A stretch of DNA of 64,000 nucleotides, taken from positions 124,001 through 188,000 of the forward strand of contig NZ_JABFCN010000048.1 of the NCBI RefSeq assembly GCF_013087515.1, in the 5' to 3' direction. This stretch comes from Rhizobium sophorae (GTDB lineage: Bacteria; Pseudomonadota; Alphaproteobacteria; Rhizobiales; Rhizobiaceae). Under the pieces are notes generated by a model, which saw only the letters and a program-made list of their open reading frames with translations, was not told the origin of the DNA and did no database searches. Of this stretch, positions 53,564 through 62,539 are shown piece by piece (positions within the stretch are counted from its first letter, which is position 1; every line of letters starts with the position of its first letter). Made by a program: the position numbers and the translations under genes.

Positions 53564-54472
53564 TCAGACCGGCGCGCGCGGCGCGGATTCCTGCGCGATA
53601 GGAGACACGCGGCGCTTGGCCTCACGATAGAACGTATAGAGGCCGGAGGCGATGACGATTGCAGCCCCCACGAGCGTCCAGCTGTCAGGCACTTCGGCAA
53701 AGAAGAAGAAACCCAGCAGGGAGGAGAAGATCAGGCTGGTATAGCGGAACGGCGCGACGAATGAGATTTCGCCGGTGCGCATGGCGAGGATGACCGACTG
53801 GTAGCCGACGAGCACCAATACAGAGGCAAGCAGGAGATGCCCGAGCGCGCTGGCGCTGACCGGCTGCCAGCCGCCGAGCACCGGGATGAGCAGCGCGCCG
53901 AAGAAGGAGGCTGACATGGCGGTGATGACGGTTATCATCAGCGAGGGGATTTCCGGACTGATGCTCCGGGTGGCGAGATCACGGCCGGCCGTCGTTAGCA
54001 CCGCGGCGACGCAGAGCAGGGCGGCGGCGGTGAATCCTTCCGGGCCGGGGCGGATGATGATCATCACGCCGACGAGGCCGACGAGGATCGCCGACCAGCG
54101 CCGCCAGCCGACCGGCTCGCTGAAGAAGAGCGCCGCACCGAAGGTGACGACCAGCGGCAGCGATTGCAGGATCGCCGAGGCATTGGCGATCGGCATCATG
54201 CCGAGCGCGGTTATATAGGTGACGGCGGAGAGCGTCTCACAGATGATCCTGAAGATGATCATCGGCTGCAGCATGATGCGCCAGGAACGCAGTGCGCCCA
54301 TTTTCCAGGCGATCAGATAGACGAGCAGGCTGGTGAAAAGGCCGCGCAGGAACATGATTTCGCCGGCGTTCATATAGGCGATCACCGATTTGGATAGAGC
54401 GTCGCTCGCGGAAAAGCCGGCCATCGCCATGCTCATATAGATGGCGCCCTGAGTATTGCGTGACCGCGGCAT
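53564..54472 (-). CDS. EamA/DMT-superfamily exporter
   Basis: 302 residues, about ten membrane helices in two EamA repeats: GAIYMSMAMAGFSASDALSK opens repeat 1 and a second repeat starts near AAALLCVAAVLTTAGRDLA; FVAPFRYTSLIFSSLLGFFF is the classic repeat-2 motif. DMT exporters move amino acids, nucleobases or other metabolites; substrate unassigned. Upstream of mobAB by 19 bases, possibly co-transcribed. Confidence 0.9.
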   Translation of the reverse strand: MPRSRNTQGAIYMSMAMAGFSASDALSKSVIAYMNAGEIMFLRGLFTSLLVYLIAWKMGALRSWRIMLQPMIIFRIICETLSAVTYITALGMMPIANASAILQSLPLVVTFGAALFFSEPVGWRRWSAILVGLVGVMIIIRPGPEGFTAAALLCVAAVLTTAGRDLATRSISPEIPSLMITVITAMSASFFGALLIPVLGGWQPVSASALGHLLLASVLVLVGYQSVILAMRTGEISFVAPFRYTSLIFSSLLGFFFFAEVPDSWTLVGAAIVIASGLYTFYREAKRRVSPIAQESAPRAPV

Positions 54473-54801
54473 GAACAGATTCCCGTTACCTGTGCGCCCC
54501 TTTTAGTCGCGAAGATGCATGAAGGGAATCGGTTGAATGTCACACCAGGCATAAATCGATGATGCGGTGCACAATGGCACTGATGTCAACGTAGGCGTGT
54601 GGGTGGAAGTCCAGGCAAATCTCCGTTTTATACGCGGAATTCTGATAGTTCCGACGCCGCAATCAAGGCGTCGACGACGAGGCGCCGTCGCATTGCCGGT
54701 TCGGGCCATAGACGTTTTTCTCTTCCTGCGCGGGAAACGGGTGGCTGTATCGCCTGATGTTTGAGCATCTGAGATCTCGCAACAACCCAGGAGAGACCGA
54801 T
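54473..54801. other. Divergent promoter region, no gene
   Basis: 329 bases between the minus-strand exporter and the plus-strand SDR gene. Contains short GC-rich inverted words around 54655-54690 but no recognised operator. The short open frames present look non-coding. Confidence 0.4.
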
Positions 54802-55569
54802 ATGACACTTCTCAACGACAAGATCGCAATCATCACCGGCGCAAGCTCCGGCATCGGCCGCGCGGCGGCGAAACTCTTTGCGCGGGAAGGCGCCAAGCTC
54901 GTGGTTACCGGCCGGCGGCAGGACGCGCTCGATGCCGTCATCGCCGAAATCGAGGCGGAGGGTGGTCAGGCCGTCGCTATATCCGGCGATGTCAGGGACG
55001 AGGCTCTGCAGGCAAGGCTCGTCGAGACGGCAGTCTCGCGTTTTGGCCGGCTCGACATCGCCTTCAACAATGCCGGCATCATCGGTGAGATGGGGCCGGT
55101 CGCCGGGTTGTCGCTGGAGGGCTGGCGCGAGACGATCGAGACCAATCTCACCGCCGCCTTCCTCGGCGCCAAGCACCAGTCGGCGGCGATGGGAAAAGGT
55201 GGCGGATCGCTGATCTTCACCTCGACTTTCGTCGGTCACACCGTCGGCATGCCCGGCATGGCCGCCTATGCGGCGAGCAAGGCGGGTCTGATCGGCTTCG
55301 TGCAGGTGCTCGCAGCCGAACTCGGAGCGCAGAAGATCCGCGTCAACGCCCTGCTGCCCGGTGGCACCGATACTCCCGCCAGCATCACCAACGCACCTGA
55401 TGCCACGCCGGAGGTGCTCGCCTTCGTCGAGGGATTGCATGCGCTGAAACGCATGGCGCAACCCGAAGAGATCGCCAATGCGGCGCTTTTCCTCGCCTCC
55501 GACATGTCGAGCTTCGTGACCGGCACGGCAATGCTGGCGGATGGCGGCGTTTCGATCAGCCGGACATAG
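54802..55569 (+). CDS. Short-chain dehydrogenase/reductase
   Basis: 255 residues from the ATG at 54802 (AGGAGAG upstream). Classical SDR: TGASSGIGRAAAKLFAREG (cofactor), NNAG, catalytic serine near FTSTFVGHT and YxxxK in YAASKAGLIGF. The C-terminal ASDMSSFVTGTAMLADGG is common to the family. Substrate unknown; stands alone on its transcript. Confidence 0.92.
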   Translation: MTLLNDKIAIITGASSGIGRAAAKLFAREGAKLVVTGRRQDALDAVIAEIEAEGGQAVAISGDVRDEALQARLVETAVSRFGRLDIAFNNAGIIGEMGPVAGLSLEGWRETIETNLTAAFLGAKHQSAAMGKGGGSLIFTSTFVGHTVGMPGMAAYAASKAGLIGFVQVLAAELGAQKIRVNALLPGGTDTPASITNAPDATPEVLAFVEGLHALKRMAQPEEIANAALFLASDMSSFVTGTAMLADGGVSISRT

Positions 55570-55633
55570 GGGCAGGAAATAGGGTGTGCTGTGGCAACCA
55601 GCCGTGCGCGTCTGGGACCCAGCCACCCGCCCT

Positions 55634-55778
55634 CGTCCTTCGAGGCTCCGGCCTGCGGCCTGCGCGCCTCAGGATGAAGGGCTGGTCGGTGTGTCTTGCC
55701 GCTGCGCTTCCCGTTGAACCAAGCCGCAACCTCTCTCCAGCCTCATCCTGAGGCGCCCCGAAGGGGCCTCGAAGGACG
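55634..55778. repeat. Pair of inverted rhizobial intergenic elements
   Basis: CGTCCTTCGAGGC (55634-55646) and GCCTCAGGATGA (55666-55677) recur inverted as TCATCCTGAGGC (55743-55754) and GCCTCGAAGGACG (55766-55778). Each copy spans about 45 bases with its own GC-rich middle. Lies between convergent SDR and ribB genes. Confidence 0.75.
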
Positions 55779-55799
55779 GGGCTGGCCGCTTTGCGCCGA

Positions 55800-56435
55800 T
55801 CAGGCGACTTCGCGTATGTCTCTTGCTACCTGGCGGTCGAGATAGGCGACCAGGTCCTCGATAGTGACGAGGGGGAGGTTGTGGCGTTCGGCGAAGAGCG
55901 TGAGTTCGGGCAGGCGGGACATGGTTCCGTCGTCGTTGGCGACTTCGCAGATGACGCCGGCCGGGATCCTTCCGGCGAGGCGGGCGAGATCGACGGCGGC
56001 TTCGGTGTGGCCGGGGCGGCCGAGGACGCCGCTGGGGTTGGCGCGCAGCGGAAAGATGTGGCCGGGGCGGGCGAATTCGTCAGCCTTTGCGCGATCGTCG
56101 ACGAGGGCGCGGACGGTGGCGGCGCGGTCCGCCGCAGAGATGCCCGTCGTCGTGCCCTTGAGATAATCGACCGAGACCGTGAAGGCAGTTTTGTGCGATT
56201 CCGTGTTGTTGGGCACCATCAGCGGAATATCGAGCGCATCGAGGCGCTGGCCTTCCATGGCGATGCAGACGAGACCGCGGGCGTGGGTCATCATGAAGGC
56301 GATTGTTTCCGGGGTGACGGCATCGGCCGCGACCACGATATCGCCTTCGTTTTCCCGGTTCTGGTCGTCGACGACGACGACCATCTTGCCGCTGGCAATG
56401 GCTGATATGGCATCTTCAATTGTTGCGATAGTCAT
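55800..56435 (-). CDS. ribB: 3,4-dihydroxy-2-butanone 4-phosphate synthase
   Basis: 211 residues from the ATG at 56435; monofunctional RibB without a GTP cyclohydrolase II domain. Motifs: VVVVDDQNRENEGDIVVAAD (metal-binding E and D), FMMTHARGLVCIAM, TEAAVDLARLAG and VICEVANDDGTMSR. Makes the four-carbon half of riboflavin from ribulose 5-phosphate. An FMN riboswitch lies about 130 bases upstream in its leader, so flavin level controls it. A longer reading to 56525 enters the leader. Confidence 0.94.
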   Translation of the reverse strand: MTIATIEDAISAIASGKMVVVVDDQNRENEGDIVVAADAVTPETIAFMMTHARGLVCIAMEGQRLDALDIPLMVPNNTESHKTAFTVSVDYLKGTTTGISAADRAATVRALVDDRAKADEFARPGHIFPLRANPSGVLGRPGHTEAAVDLARLAGRIPAGVICEVANDDGTMSRLPELTLFAERHNLPLVTIEDLVAYLDRQVARDIREVA

Positions 56436-56565
56436 GCTGTCTGGCCTTTCAAGGGTTATGTCAGCGGGCTGACATGGTCTGCTCGGCTCAATCCGTGAGC
56501 GAGCCTTCTGCCCTTGGGCGAACAAACGTCAGCCGACTCCGGGATGGAGTGCGACTGCCCGTGTT

Positions 56566-56756
56566 GTCCTCTTCCATCCGGACTATACCGTCGGCTCCGG
56601 CATCTCACCGGATCTGCTGACCTTCCAGCAATTCAAAATTCTACAGCGTCCTTTGCGCGTCTGAAAGACGCGCGGCGCTGTACTGCCGGAAGCGCTCGCG
56701 GGCTCCAGGATTGCTCCTGATACCGCCGGTGGGGAATTGCACCCCGCCCTGAGAAC
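56566..56756 (-). promoter_or_regulatory. FMN riboswitch (RFN element) of ribB
   Basis: On the minus strand the conserved RFN segments occur in order: CAGGGCGGGGTGCAATTCCC, ACCGGCGGTAT, GAGCCCGCGAGCG, GTCAGCAGATCCGGTG, GCCGGAGCCGACGGTATAGT, CCGGATGGAAGAGGA. This matches the FMN aptamer; binding of FMN should reduce ribB expression. The variable arm begins CTTCCGGCA (56684-56692) and ends TGCTGGAAG (56622-56630), and a rhizobial palindrome forms its tip. Confidence 0.95.
56642..56681. repeat. Rhizobial palindrome (subfamily B) inside the FMN riboswitch arm
   Basis: TACAGCG / CGCTGTA outer arms, GCGCGTCT / AGACGCGC inner arms, with the same TCCTTT opposite GG bulge as the copy at 28621. It caps the variable stem of the aptamer. 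Confidence 0.8.
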
Positions 56757-56906
56757 ATTTCAAAGATAGGATCAAAAACAGGCAGATGGCAAGGTCTCTC
56801 GACCCGGCAAAAATGCAAAGCTGCCCTAACGCCGATGGACACACTGTTCACACGGAGGCGACGACCGTGTCGCGTTCCGCGCTTCGTTGGTGGTTTGTTG
56901 TTCCAT

Positions 56907-56953
56907 ACATGTCGTTGTCCCAAAACCGCTGCGCACTTTTGGGCGACCTGCAT
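56907..56953. repeat. Rhizobial intergenic palindrome (subfamily C), terminator-like
   Basis: ACATGTCGTTG, then CCCAAAA / TTTTGGG arms around CCGCTGCGCAC, then CGACCTGCAT, ending at the stop of the SDR gene. The core differs from the palindrome at 3086 (CCGAAAA / TTTTCGG) by a matched base change on both arms. Confidence 0.65.
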
Positions 56954-57735
56954 CAGGACATGATCAGGCCGCCGTCGACATTGATCGTCTGGCCGGTGAT
57001 ATAGGCGGCGTCATCGCTGGCGAGGAAGGTCACCAGGCCGGCGACATCCTCGCCGGAGCCGGCCCGTCTCATCGGGATGCCTTCGACCCATTCCTTCATC
57101 AGCTCGCCGGGGGCGTAGTTGCCGAGCAGCTTGCCCCAGGCCTGGTCGTTATAGGCCCACATGTCGGTCTCGATGATACCGGGGCAGAAGGCATTGACGG
57201 TGATCTTCTCGGTCGCGACTTCCTTGGCCAGGCTCTGGGTGATGCCGACGACGCCCATTTTCGAAGCGGCATAATGCGGCGTGAAGATGAAGCCGTCGCG
57301 GGCCTGGCCGGAGGCAGTATTGATGATGCGGCCGCCGCGCTTCTGCTTGCGCATTCTTGATATCGCCTCCTGGGCGCAGAGGAAGACGCCCTTGGTATTG
57401 ACGGCCATGACCTTGTCCCACTCGTTTTCGGTCAGGTCCTCGATGCGGGCGATGGTGATGACGCCGGCGTTCTGGATCGAGACGTCGACCGAGCCGAACT
57501 CCTTTTCGGCGGCATCGTAGAGGGCGGTGACGCTCGCCTTATCGGTGACGTCGCCGGTGAAGGAGATCGCCTTGCCGCCTTCGGCCCGGATTCCATCGGC
57601 AACGCCGTGGACCAGATCCTCATTGGCCGAGACGACAAGATTAGCGCCTTCGCGCGCAAAGCGCCTGGCGATCGCCGCGCCGATGCCGCGGCTGCCTCCG
57701 GTAATGACGACAGTCTTTTGCTCAAAGCGTTTCAT
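56953..57735 (-). CDS. Short-chain dehydrogenase/reductase (sugar locus)
   Basis: 260 residues from the ATG at 57735 (MKRFEQKTVVITGG). Cofactor motif ITGGSRGIGAAIARRF, NAGVITIARIEDL, serine in INTASGQARD and YxxxK in HYAASKMGVVGIT. Resembles polyol or glucose-type dehydrogenases (WAYNDQAWGKLLG region, typical of sorbitol/acetoin-like SDRs). Probably the last gene of the importer operon on this strand, beyond the tpiA remnant. Confidence 0.9.
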   Translation of the reverse strand: MKRFEQKTVVITGGSRGIGAAIARRFAREGANLVVSANEDLVHGVADGIRAEGGKAISFTGDVTDKASVTALYDAAEKEFGSVDVSIQNAGVITIARIEDLTENEWDKVMAVNTKGVFLCAQEAISRMRKQKRGGRIINTASGQARDGFIFTPHYAASKMGVVGITQSLAKEVATEKITVNAFCPGIIETDMWAYNDQAWGKLLGNYAPGELMKEWVEGIPMRRAGSGEDVAGLVTFLASDDAAYITGQTINVDGGLIMS

Positions 57736-57808
57736 GCTCTTTCCTTCCCGGTATCCGTCGATAAACAGCAAATCTCGGCGCGATCTACCCTGCGATCATT
57801 ATTTGAGT

Positions 57809-58003
57809 TCAAGCGGGTGCCCGAGATAATCCCGGAGAATTCGGGCAGTCTTGAGCACCGATGACGACGCCCGAGCCCTCCGCCCGTTCATTCGGCGTGA
57901 GGGCGGGCAAGACGACGATATCGCACGCCGTCTTGCCCGTTGGTCCCTTCAGCGCCTCGATCTCAGCCAGGGAGGGAGCGAGACCGTTCATTTTTCCAGT
58001 TGT
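57809..58003 (-). pseudogene. tpiA: Truncated triosephosphate isomerase remnant
   Basis: About 60 codons match the start of TpiA: NWK in one frame, then after one extra base in an A run, MNGLAPSLAEIEALKG, TACDIVVLPALT and GVVIGAQDC. The catalytic lysine region (NWKMNG) is broken by that one-base shift, and everything beyond GAQDC (active-site His and Glu) is missing. It begins where the upstream SDR stops. A decayed copy of a second tpi gene, as found in polyol loci, is the likely origin. Confidence 0.7.
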
Positions 58004-58791
58004 CACCAGCAGCAGAAACCGCCGTCGACGAGAAGATCGACGCCGGTCACGAAACTTGCTGCATTCGACAGCAGGAACACCGCCGGACCTACCATCTCGT
58101 CCACCGTTGCCATGCGTTGCATCGGCGTCTGCTCTTCGAAGAGCTTGGTCTGGTGGACCATCTCCGGACGGGTGTTCATGGGCGTTGCCGTGTATCCCGG
58201 GGAGATGGTGTTGACGCGAATGCCGCGGTCGACCCATTCCATCGCCATGGACTTCGACATATGGATCACGCCCGCCTTGGAGGCGTTATAGTGCGCTTGG
58301 CTCAGTCCCCGGTTCACGATCACGCCGGACATGGAAGCGATGTTGACGATGGAGCCGCGTCCATTCTTCAGCATGGCGCGAGCCTCGGCCTGGCACGAAA
58401 GAAAGACGCCTTTCAGGTTGATATCCATCAACGTCTGATATTGGTCCTCCTCCATCTCTTCCGCCGCGTTCGCGTTAGCGATGCCTGCCGCGTTGACTGC
58501 AAGTGTCAATGGGCCGAGATCGGCCTCGGTACGTGCTATTGCCTCTCCAAGGGAAGACTTGCTCGTGACATCCGCCGCGATCTGGATCGAGCGGCGGCCG
58601 GCGGCGCGAATATGTTCAGCCGTCTTGGCCAACCCGTCGTCGGTTCGGCGGTCAAGCAACGCCACGTCGGCCCCGCATTGCGCAAGGCCGATGGCAATGC
58701 GCTGCCCAATGCCGCTTCCGGCTCCGGTAACGATGGCAACCTGGCCGCCAAGATCGAAAAGCTTCGGGGCGTTCAGAGTGATGTCGGACAC
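58003..58791 (-). CDS. Short-chain dehydrogenase/reductase (sugar locus)
   Basis: 262 residues: cofactor motif VTGAGSGIGQRIAIGL, NAAGIANANAAEEM, serine in NIASMSGVIVNRG and YxxxK in HYNASKAGVIHMSK. Similar to sugar-alcohol dehydrogenases of rhizobial polyol loci. 22 bases after the ATPase gene, so part of the importer operon; it probably oxidises the imported sugar or polyol. Confidence 0.92.
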   Translation of the reverse strand: MSDITLNAPKLFDLGGQVAIVTGAGSGIGQRIAIGLAQCGADVALLDRRTDDGLAKTAEHIRAAGRRSIQIAADVTSKSSLGEAIARTEADLGPLTLAVNAAGIANANAAEEMEEDQYQTLMDINLKGVFLSCQAEARAMLKNGRGSIVNIASMSGVIVNRGLSQAHYNASKAGVIHMSKSMAMEWVDRGIRVNTISPGYTATPMNTRPEMVHQTKLFEEQTPMQRMATVDEMVGPAVFLLSNAASFVTGVDLLVDGGFCCW

Positions 58792-58813
58792 CGCTCTTCC
58801 TTTCTCTTTCTGT

Positions 58814-60292
58814 TTAGATGGTGGCTAGCTCCATGACCGAAACGTCATTTGCCTGGTCACGATTGAGAATGCCTGCCTGTTTGCCTTGCGCAAGCACGAG
58901 AATGCGATTGGAGACTCCGAGAACTTCCTCAAGGTCCGAGCTTACGACGATGACCGCCACGCCCCGTTTTGCAAGATTGACGATGATGTCGTAGATGCCC
59001 GCTCGGGCCCCGACGTCGATGCCCCTCGTCGGTTCGTCGAGTACGACGACCTTAGGATCGCGCATCAGCCATTTCGCGATGACGACCTTCTGCTGGTTGC
59101 CGCCGGACAGGTCCGAGGCATATTGCTCCGCACGGCCTTTCACGCCGAACTTGGCAACTGCCTTCTCTGCAAACGAGCGCTTGACGCTCGGCGTAATCCA
59201 ACGCCCGCCCAGCTTGTCGAGATTGGCGTAGATAATGTTCTCGCCGATCCGGTGCCCGACAACCAGGCCTTGCTCCTTGCGGTCTTCCGGGACCATCACG
59301 ATGCCCTTGGCGATCGCATCCGCCGGATCGCGCAGCCTGAGTTCTTCGCCTTCCAGCTTGATCGAACCTGCACTGATTGGGTCCGCGCCCGAAATCGCGC
59401 GGACAAGTTCGGTGCGGCCGGCGCCAACCAGTCCGGCGACTCCGAGAATTTCCCCGGCGCGCACATCGAAGGTAACGTTACGGAACGAGTTGTCCGGCGA
59501 GCACAGCCCCGACACCTGGAGTACTGGATGGTCAGTCGGAACCGGCAGGGCAGGGAACAAGCGGTCAAGCGGGCGTCCGACCATGCTCTCGACGATCGTT
59601 CGCACCGGTGTCGCGCTGTCGGAGAATTCCTGCACGCGCTCGCCATCGCGAAGAACGACGATCCGGTCGGTTATTCGCTTGATCTCTTCCATGCGGTGGG
59701 AAATGTAGACGATGCCGACGCCCTCCGACCGAAGCTTTCTAACCTGTTCGAAAAGAGCTTCCGTCTCCGCGCCGCCAAGGGCGGCCGTCGGCTCATCGAG
59801 GATCAGGAGCTTTGCGTTGAGAGCCAGCGCCTTGGCGATCTCGATGAGTTGCTGATTTGCTGTGGAAAGGCCGGCGACCGTCCGCGTTGCTGGGATGTGA
59901 AGGTTCAAGCGAGCGAGCTGGTCCTGGGCCCGGCGAACCATCTGGGCGCGGTCGACGACGCCATTCTTCATCGGCCAACGTCCGATGAAGACGTTTTCCG
60001 CGATCGACAGCTGCGGCAGAAGCTGCAGCTCCTGATGGATCAGGACAACGCCCTTGTCGATCGCTTCCCTTGGGGTGGCCGGGGCATAAGGCTGCCCCAG
60101 CCATGTCATTGATCCTTCGGACGGCGTGCGTGACCCGGCGATAATGCCCGATAGCGTTGACTTGCCTGCGCCGTTTTCACCGAGAAGTGCAACCACTTCG
60201 CCGGGATAAACGTCCAAGCTGACATTCTTCAGAACCTGGAGCGGCCCATACCATTTGGATATGCCCCTCAGGGAAAGAACTGGATCAGTCAC
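58814..60292 (-). CDS. Sugar ABC transporter, double ATP-binding protein (RbsA type)
   Basis: 492 residues from the GTG at 60292, six bases after AGGAGG; the in-frame TTG at 60307 overlaps that ribosome site. Two ATPase halves: N half Walker A LLGENGAGKSTL, Walker B LLILDEPTAALGG; C half GLVGAGRTELVRA (degenerate Walker A), signature LSGGNQQKVVIAKWL and VVLDEPTRGIDVGA. Typical of CUT2 monosaccharide or polyol importers. The linked binding protein and permease flank it upstream. Confidence 0.93.
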   Translation of the reverse strand: MTDPVLSLRGISKWYGPLQVLKNVSLDVYPGEVVALLGENGAGKSTLSGIIAGSRTPSEGSMTWLGQPYAPATPREAIDKGVVLIHQELQLLPQLSIAENVFIGRWPMKNGVVDRAQMVRRAQDQLARLNLHIPATRTVAGLSTANQQLIEIAKALALNAKLLILDEPTAALGGAETEALFEQVRKLRSEGVGIVYISHRMEEIKRITDRIVVLRDGERVQEFSDSATPVRTIVESMVGRPLDRLFPALPVPTDHPVLQVSGLCSPDNSFRNVTFDVRAGEILGVAGLVGAGRTELVRAISGADPISAGSIKLEGEELRLRDPADAIAKGIVMVPEDRKEQGLVVGHRIGENIIYANLDKLGGRWITPSVKRSFAEKAVAKFGVKGRAEQYASDLSGGNQQKVVIAKWLMRDPKVVVLDEPTRGIDVGARAGIYDIIVNLAKRGVAVIVVSSDLEEVLGVSNRILVLAQGKQAGILNRDQANDVSVMELATI

Positions 60293-60320
60293 GGCACACC
60301 TCCTCAAGACCTCAACTTCA

Positions 60321-61250
60321 TCACGGATGGTTGGCGATGAAGCCTGCGACGTTTTCCTTGGTTGTCAGCGTGGCATCCAGGAGCTGGACCGGTGGCACCT
60401 TTTCTCCGGCGACAAGCTTGGCGGCGTTTTCAACCGCTTCGCGGCCCATCTTCTGCGTCTGCTGGGTCGCCGTTACGTTGAAGACGCCCTTGCTGAGCGC
60501 TTCGAGAGCTGCGGTGTCACCATCGAAGCCGCCAACCACGATCTTCTGGGAAGGGTTGGCGACCTTGATCGCCTGCGCGGCGCCAAGGGCGAGGCCGTCG
60601 GCCTGGGCGAACACGATCGAAACGTCCGGATTTGCCTGCAGCATATTCTGCATGATCTGGAATCCTTCGTCCTGGCTCCAGATGTTCGAGAACTGCTCGG
60701 CGACAACCTTGACGTCCGGATATGCCTTGAGAGATTCAGCGCAACCCTTCGAACGATCGACTTCCGGCGTTGTGCCCTTCTGACCGTGGATGATGACCAT
60801 CTTCCCCTTGCCGCCGGCTTCCTTCAGGATGTAGTCGCACACGGCCTTGGCAGACGCGACGGAATCCGTTGCAAGGAAGGTATCGCCGGGTGCTCCCTCG
60901 GCGTTGCGGTCAACGTTCACGACCGGAATACCAGCGCTCTTCGCGAGCTTGACCGGAACGGTCGCAGCTGCCGCACCTGCCGGAATGTAGATCAGCGCGT
61001 CGATCTTCTGGGTCAGGAGGTCCTGGATCTGATTGACCTGCGTCGGCCCGTCGCCCTTTGCGTCGACCGTGATGACTTCGATGCCGCGCTTCTTGGCTTC
61101 GGCTTCGACGGATTGTTTGATCTGGTTGAAGAAGTTTGCCTGAAGGTTGGCAACGGCCAAGCCGAGCTTCTTCAGTTCCGCCGCGTGTACTGGGCCGAGC
61201 ATGAGACCGAGCAGTGCAGCAGACGCGAGCATGGTGCGCGCAATTTTCAT
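60321..61250 (-). CDS. Sugar ABC transporter, periplasmic binding protein (RbsB type)
   Basis: 309 residues from the ATG at 61250 (GGAGGAAAT upstream). Signal peptide to about residue 24 (GPVHAAE). Family 4 pattern: LGLAVANLQANFFNQIKQSV, IDALIYIPAGAAAATVPVKL, VNVDRNAEG, and VGGFDGDTAALEALSKG. Binds a pentose, hexose or polyol. 28 bases before the ATPase gene. Confidence 0.93.
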   Translation of the reverse strand: MKIARTMLASAALLGLMLGPVHAAELKKLGLAVANLQANFFNQIKQSVEAEAKKRGIEVITVDAKGDGPTQVNQIQDLLTQKIDALIYIPAGAAAATVPVKLAKSAGIPVVNVDRNAEGAPGDTFLATDSVASAKAVCDYILKEAGGKGKMVIIHGQKGTTPEVDRSKGCAESLKAYPDVKVVAEQFSNIWSQDEGFQIMQNMLQANPDVSIVFAQADGLALGAAQAIKVANPSQKIVVGGFDGDTAALEALSKGVFNVTATQQTQKMGREAVENAAKLVAGEKVPPVQLLDATLTTKENVAGFIANHP

Positions 61251-61367
61251 TGTATTTCCTCCGTTGTTAGATGGAACCCTCGGGTATGTCCTCCCCCTCG
61301 GGGTATTGATCCGACCCAAATTTTTGGAGCGGAATTCTGGGTGCGCCAACCCGGCGAACCCCGCTCG

Positions 61368-62348
61368 TCAGGCGCGACGCCGACGAATGGTCTCCGCGCC
61401 GACCGCGAGCACGATGACGATGCCGATGATCACTTGCTGCAGGAACGGTGAGACGTTGAGAAGGTTGAGACCGTTGCGAAGGACGCCGATGATAAGAACG
61501 CCGATCAGCGTTCCACCGATGCCGCCCGCACCGCCAGAGAGCGAAGTCCCGCCGATGACGACCGCGGCAATGGTGTCCAACTCATACCCCAGACCACTGG
61601 ACGGCTGGACGGAATCCAGCCGCGCGGCGAGCACGATGCCTGCGAGCCCCGCAAGGACTGAACTTGCGACGTAGACGCCAATCGTCACGAGCGGGACGTT
61701 GATACCCGCCAGCCGAGCGACTTCCGGATTTCCTCCCACCGCGTAGAGCATGCGACCTTCAGACCGGAAGTGCAGGAAAAGCCACGCGGCAAGAACAACC
61801 GCAAGCATGAGAAACACAGTGGCTGTCAACACGCCGAAATGGCGATCGATTGCCAGCATCATGAACCAGTCGGGGAATCCGACGATCTGCTGGCCGTCCG
61901 TGATCATATTTGCGACGCCGCGAGCCGCGGACATCATCGCAAGAGTGGCGATAAACGCTGGAACCCTGAACTGCGTCACCAGAAGTCCGACGATCAGCCC
62001 CGAAACGCCCGATGCGACCAGAGCAAAAGCGATCCCGACCGGCAGCGGTAGGCCGGCGACATTCGCAGTCCAGCCCATGACCATCATCGCAAGAGCAAGT
62101 GCCGAGCCGACGGAGAGATCGATGCCGCCGATCAGAATGACAAAGGTCATACCGACGGCCATGATGCCGAGAACAGTGATCTGATCGAGGATGTTGAGGC
62201 CGTTCCGAACCGAAAGAAACGTGTCGGTGCTAAGGCTCAGAAAGACGCAAAGCGCGAGCAGCCCCACAAGTGGGCCGGTGGCGCCCTTGAGCTTGCTCAA
62301 CCAGGCGCCGGACGAGAGCCCGTGTTCATTGATATCGAGCGCCACCAT
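61368..62348 (-). CDS. Sugar ABC transporter, permease (RbsC type)
   Basis: 326 residues, about nine to ten helices: VGMTFVILIGGIDLSVGSAL and GGNPEVARLAGINV plus AAVVIGGTSLSGGAGGIGGT are the family landmarks. First gene of the importer operon, 117 bases upstream of the binding-protein gene and divergent from the transketolase genes. Confidence 0.93.
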   Translation of the reverse strand: MVALDINEHGLSSGAWLSKLKGATGPLVGLLALCVFLSLSTDTFLSVRNGLNILDQITVLGIMAVGMTFVILIGGIDLSVGSALALAMMVMGWTANVAGLPLPVGIAFALVASGVSGLIVGLLVTQFRVPAFIATLAMMSAARGVANMITDGQQIVGFPDWFMMLAIDRHFGVLTATVFLMLAVVLAAWLFLHFRSEGRMLYAVGGNPEVARLAGINVPLVTIGVYVASSVLAGLAGIVLAARLDSVQPSSGLGYELDTIAAVVIGGTSLSGGAGGIGGTLIGVLIIGVLRNGLNLLNVSPFLQQVIIGIVIVLAVGAETIRRRRA

Positions 62349-62391
62349 TGTTCCTCCCTATGCCTAGGCTATTCGCTAAATCACGCCGCGA

Positions 62392-62539
62392 ATAAATATT
62401 CACCGATGCTGGAAAATTCATTAACAAGTTGCCTCCGAGCTGTCAATAGGATTTTCTGGACTTGCAACTGCCGGCACACTGCTTAAAGGGCTTGACTAAT
62501 CGGCGCCGTGTGCAAAAATATTGATAACTGAATATTTAT
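62392..62539. promoter_or_regulatory. Paired inverted operator sites in a divergent promoter
   Basis: ATAAATATTCA (62392-62402) recurs exactly, inverted, as TGAATATTTAT (62529-62539). The first is 44 bases from the permease start, the second 16 bases before the transketolase start. A promoter candidate, TTGACT (62492-62497) with AAATAT (62516-62521), spacer 18, overlaps an IR at 62516-62537. One repressor probably controls both directions. Confidence 0.65.

Noticed and set aside
55634-55778. Ends of an insertion sequence
   Set aside because: The inverted copies are only about 65 bases apart with no transposase or target duplication.
58886-60112. Plus-strand frame antisense to the RbsA-type ATPase gene
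   Set aside because: Shadow frame without motifs, while the minus-strand ATPase is complete.
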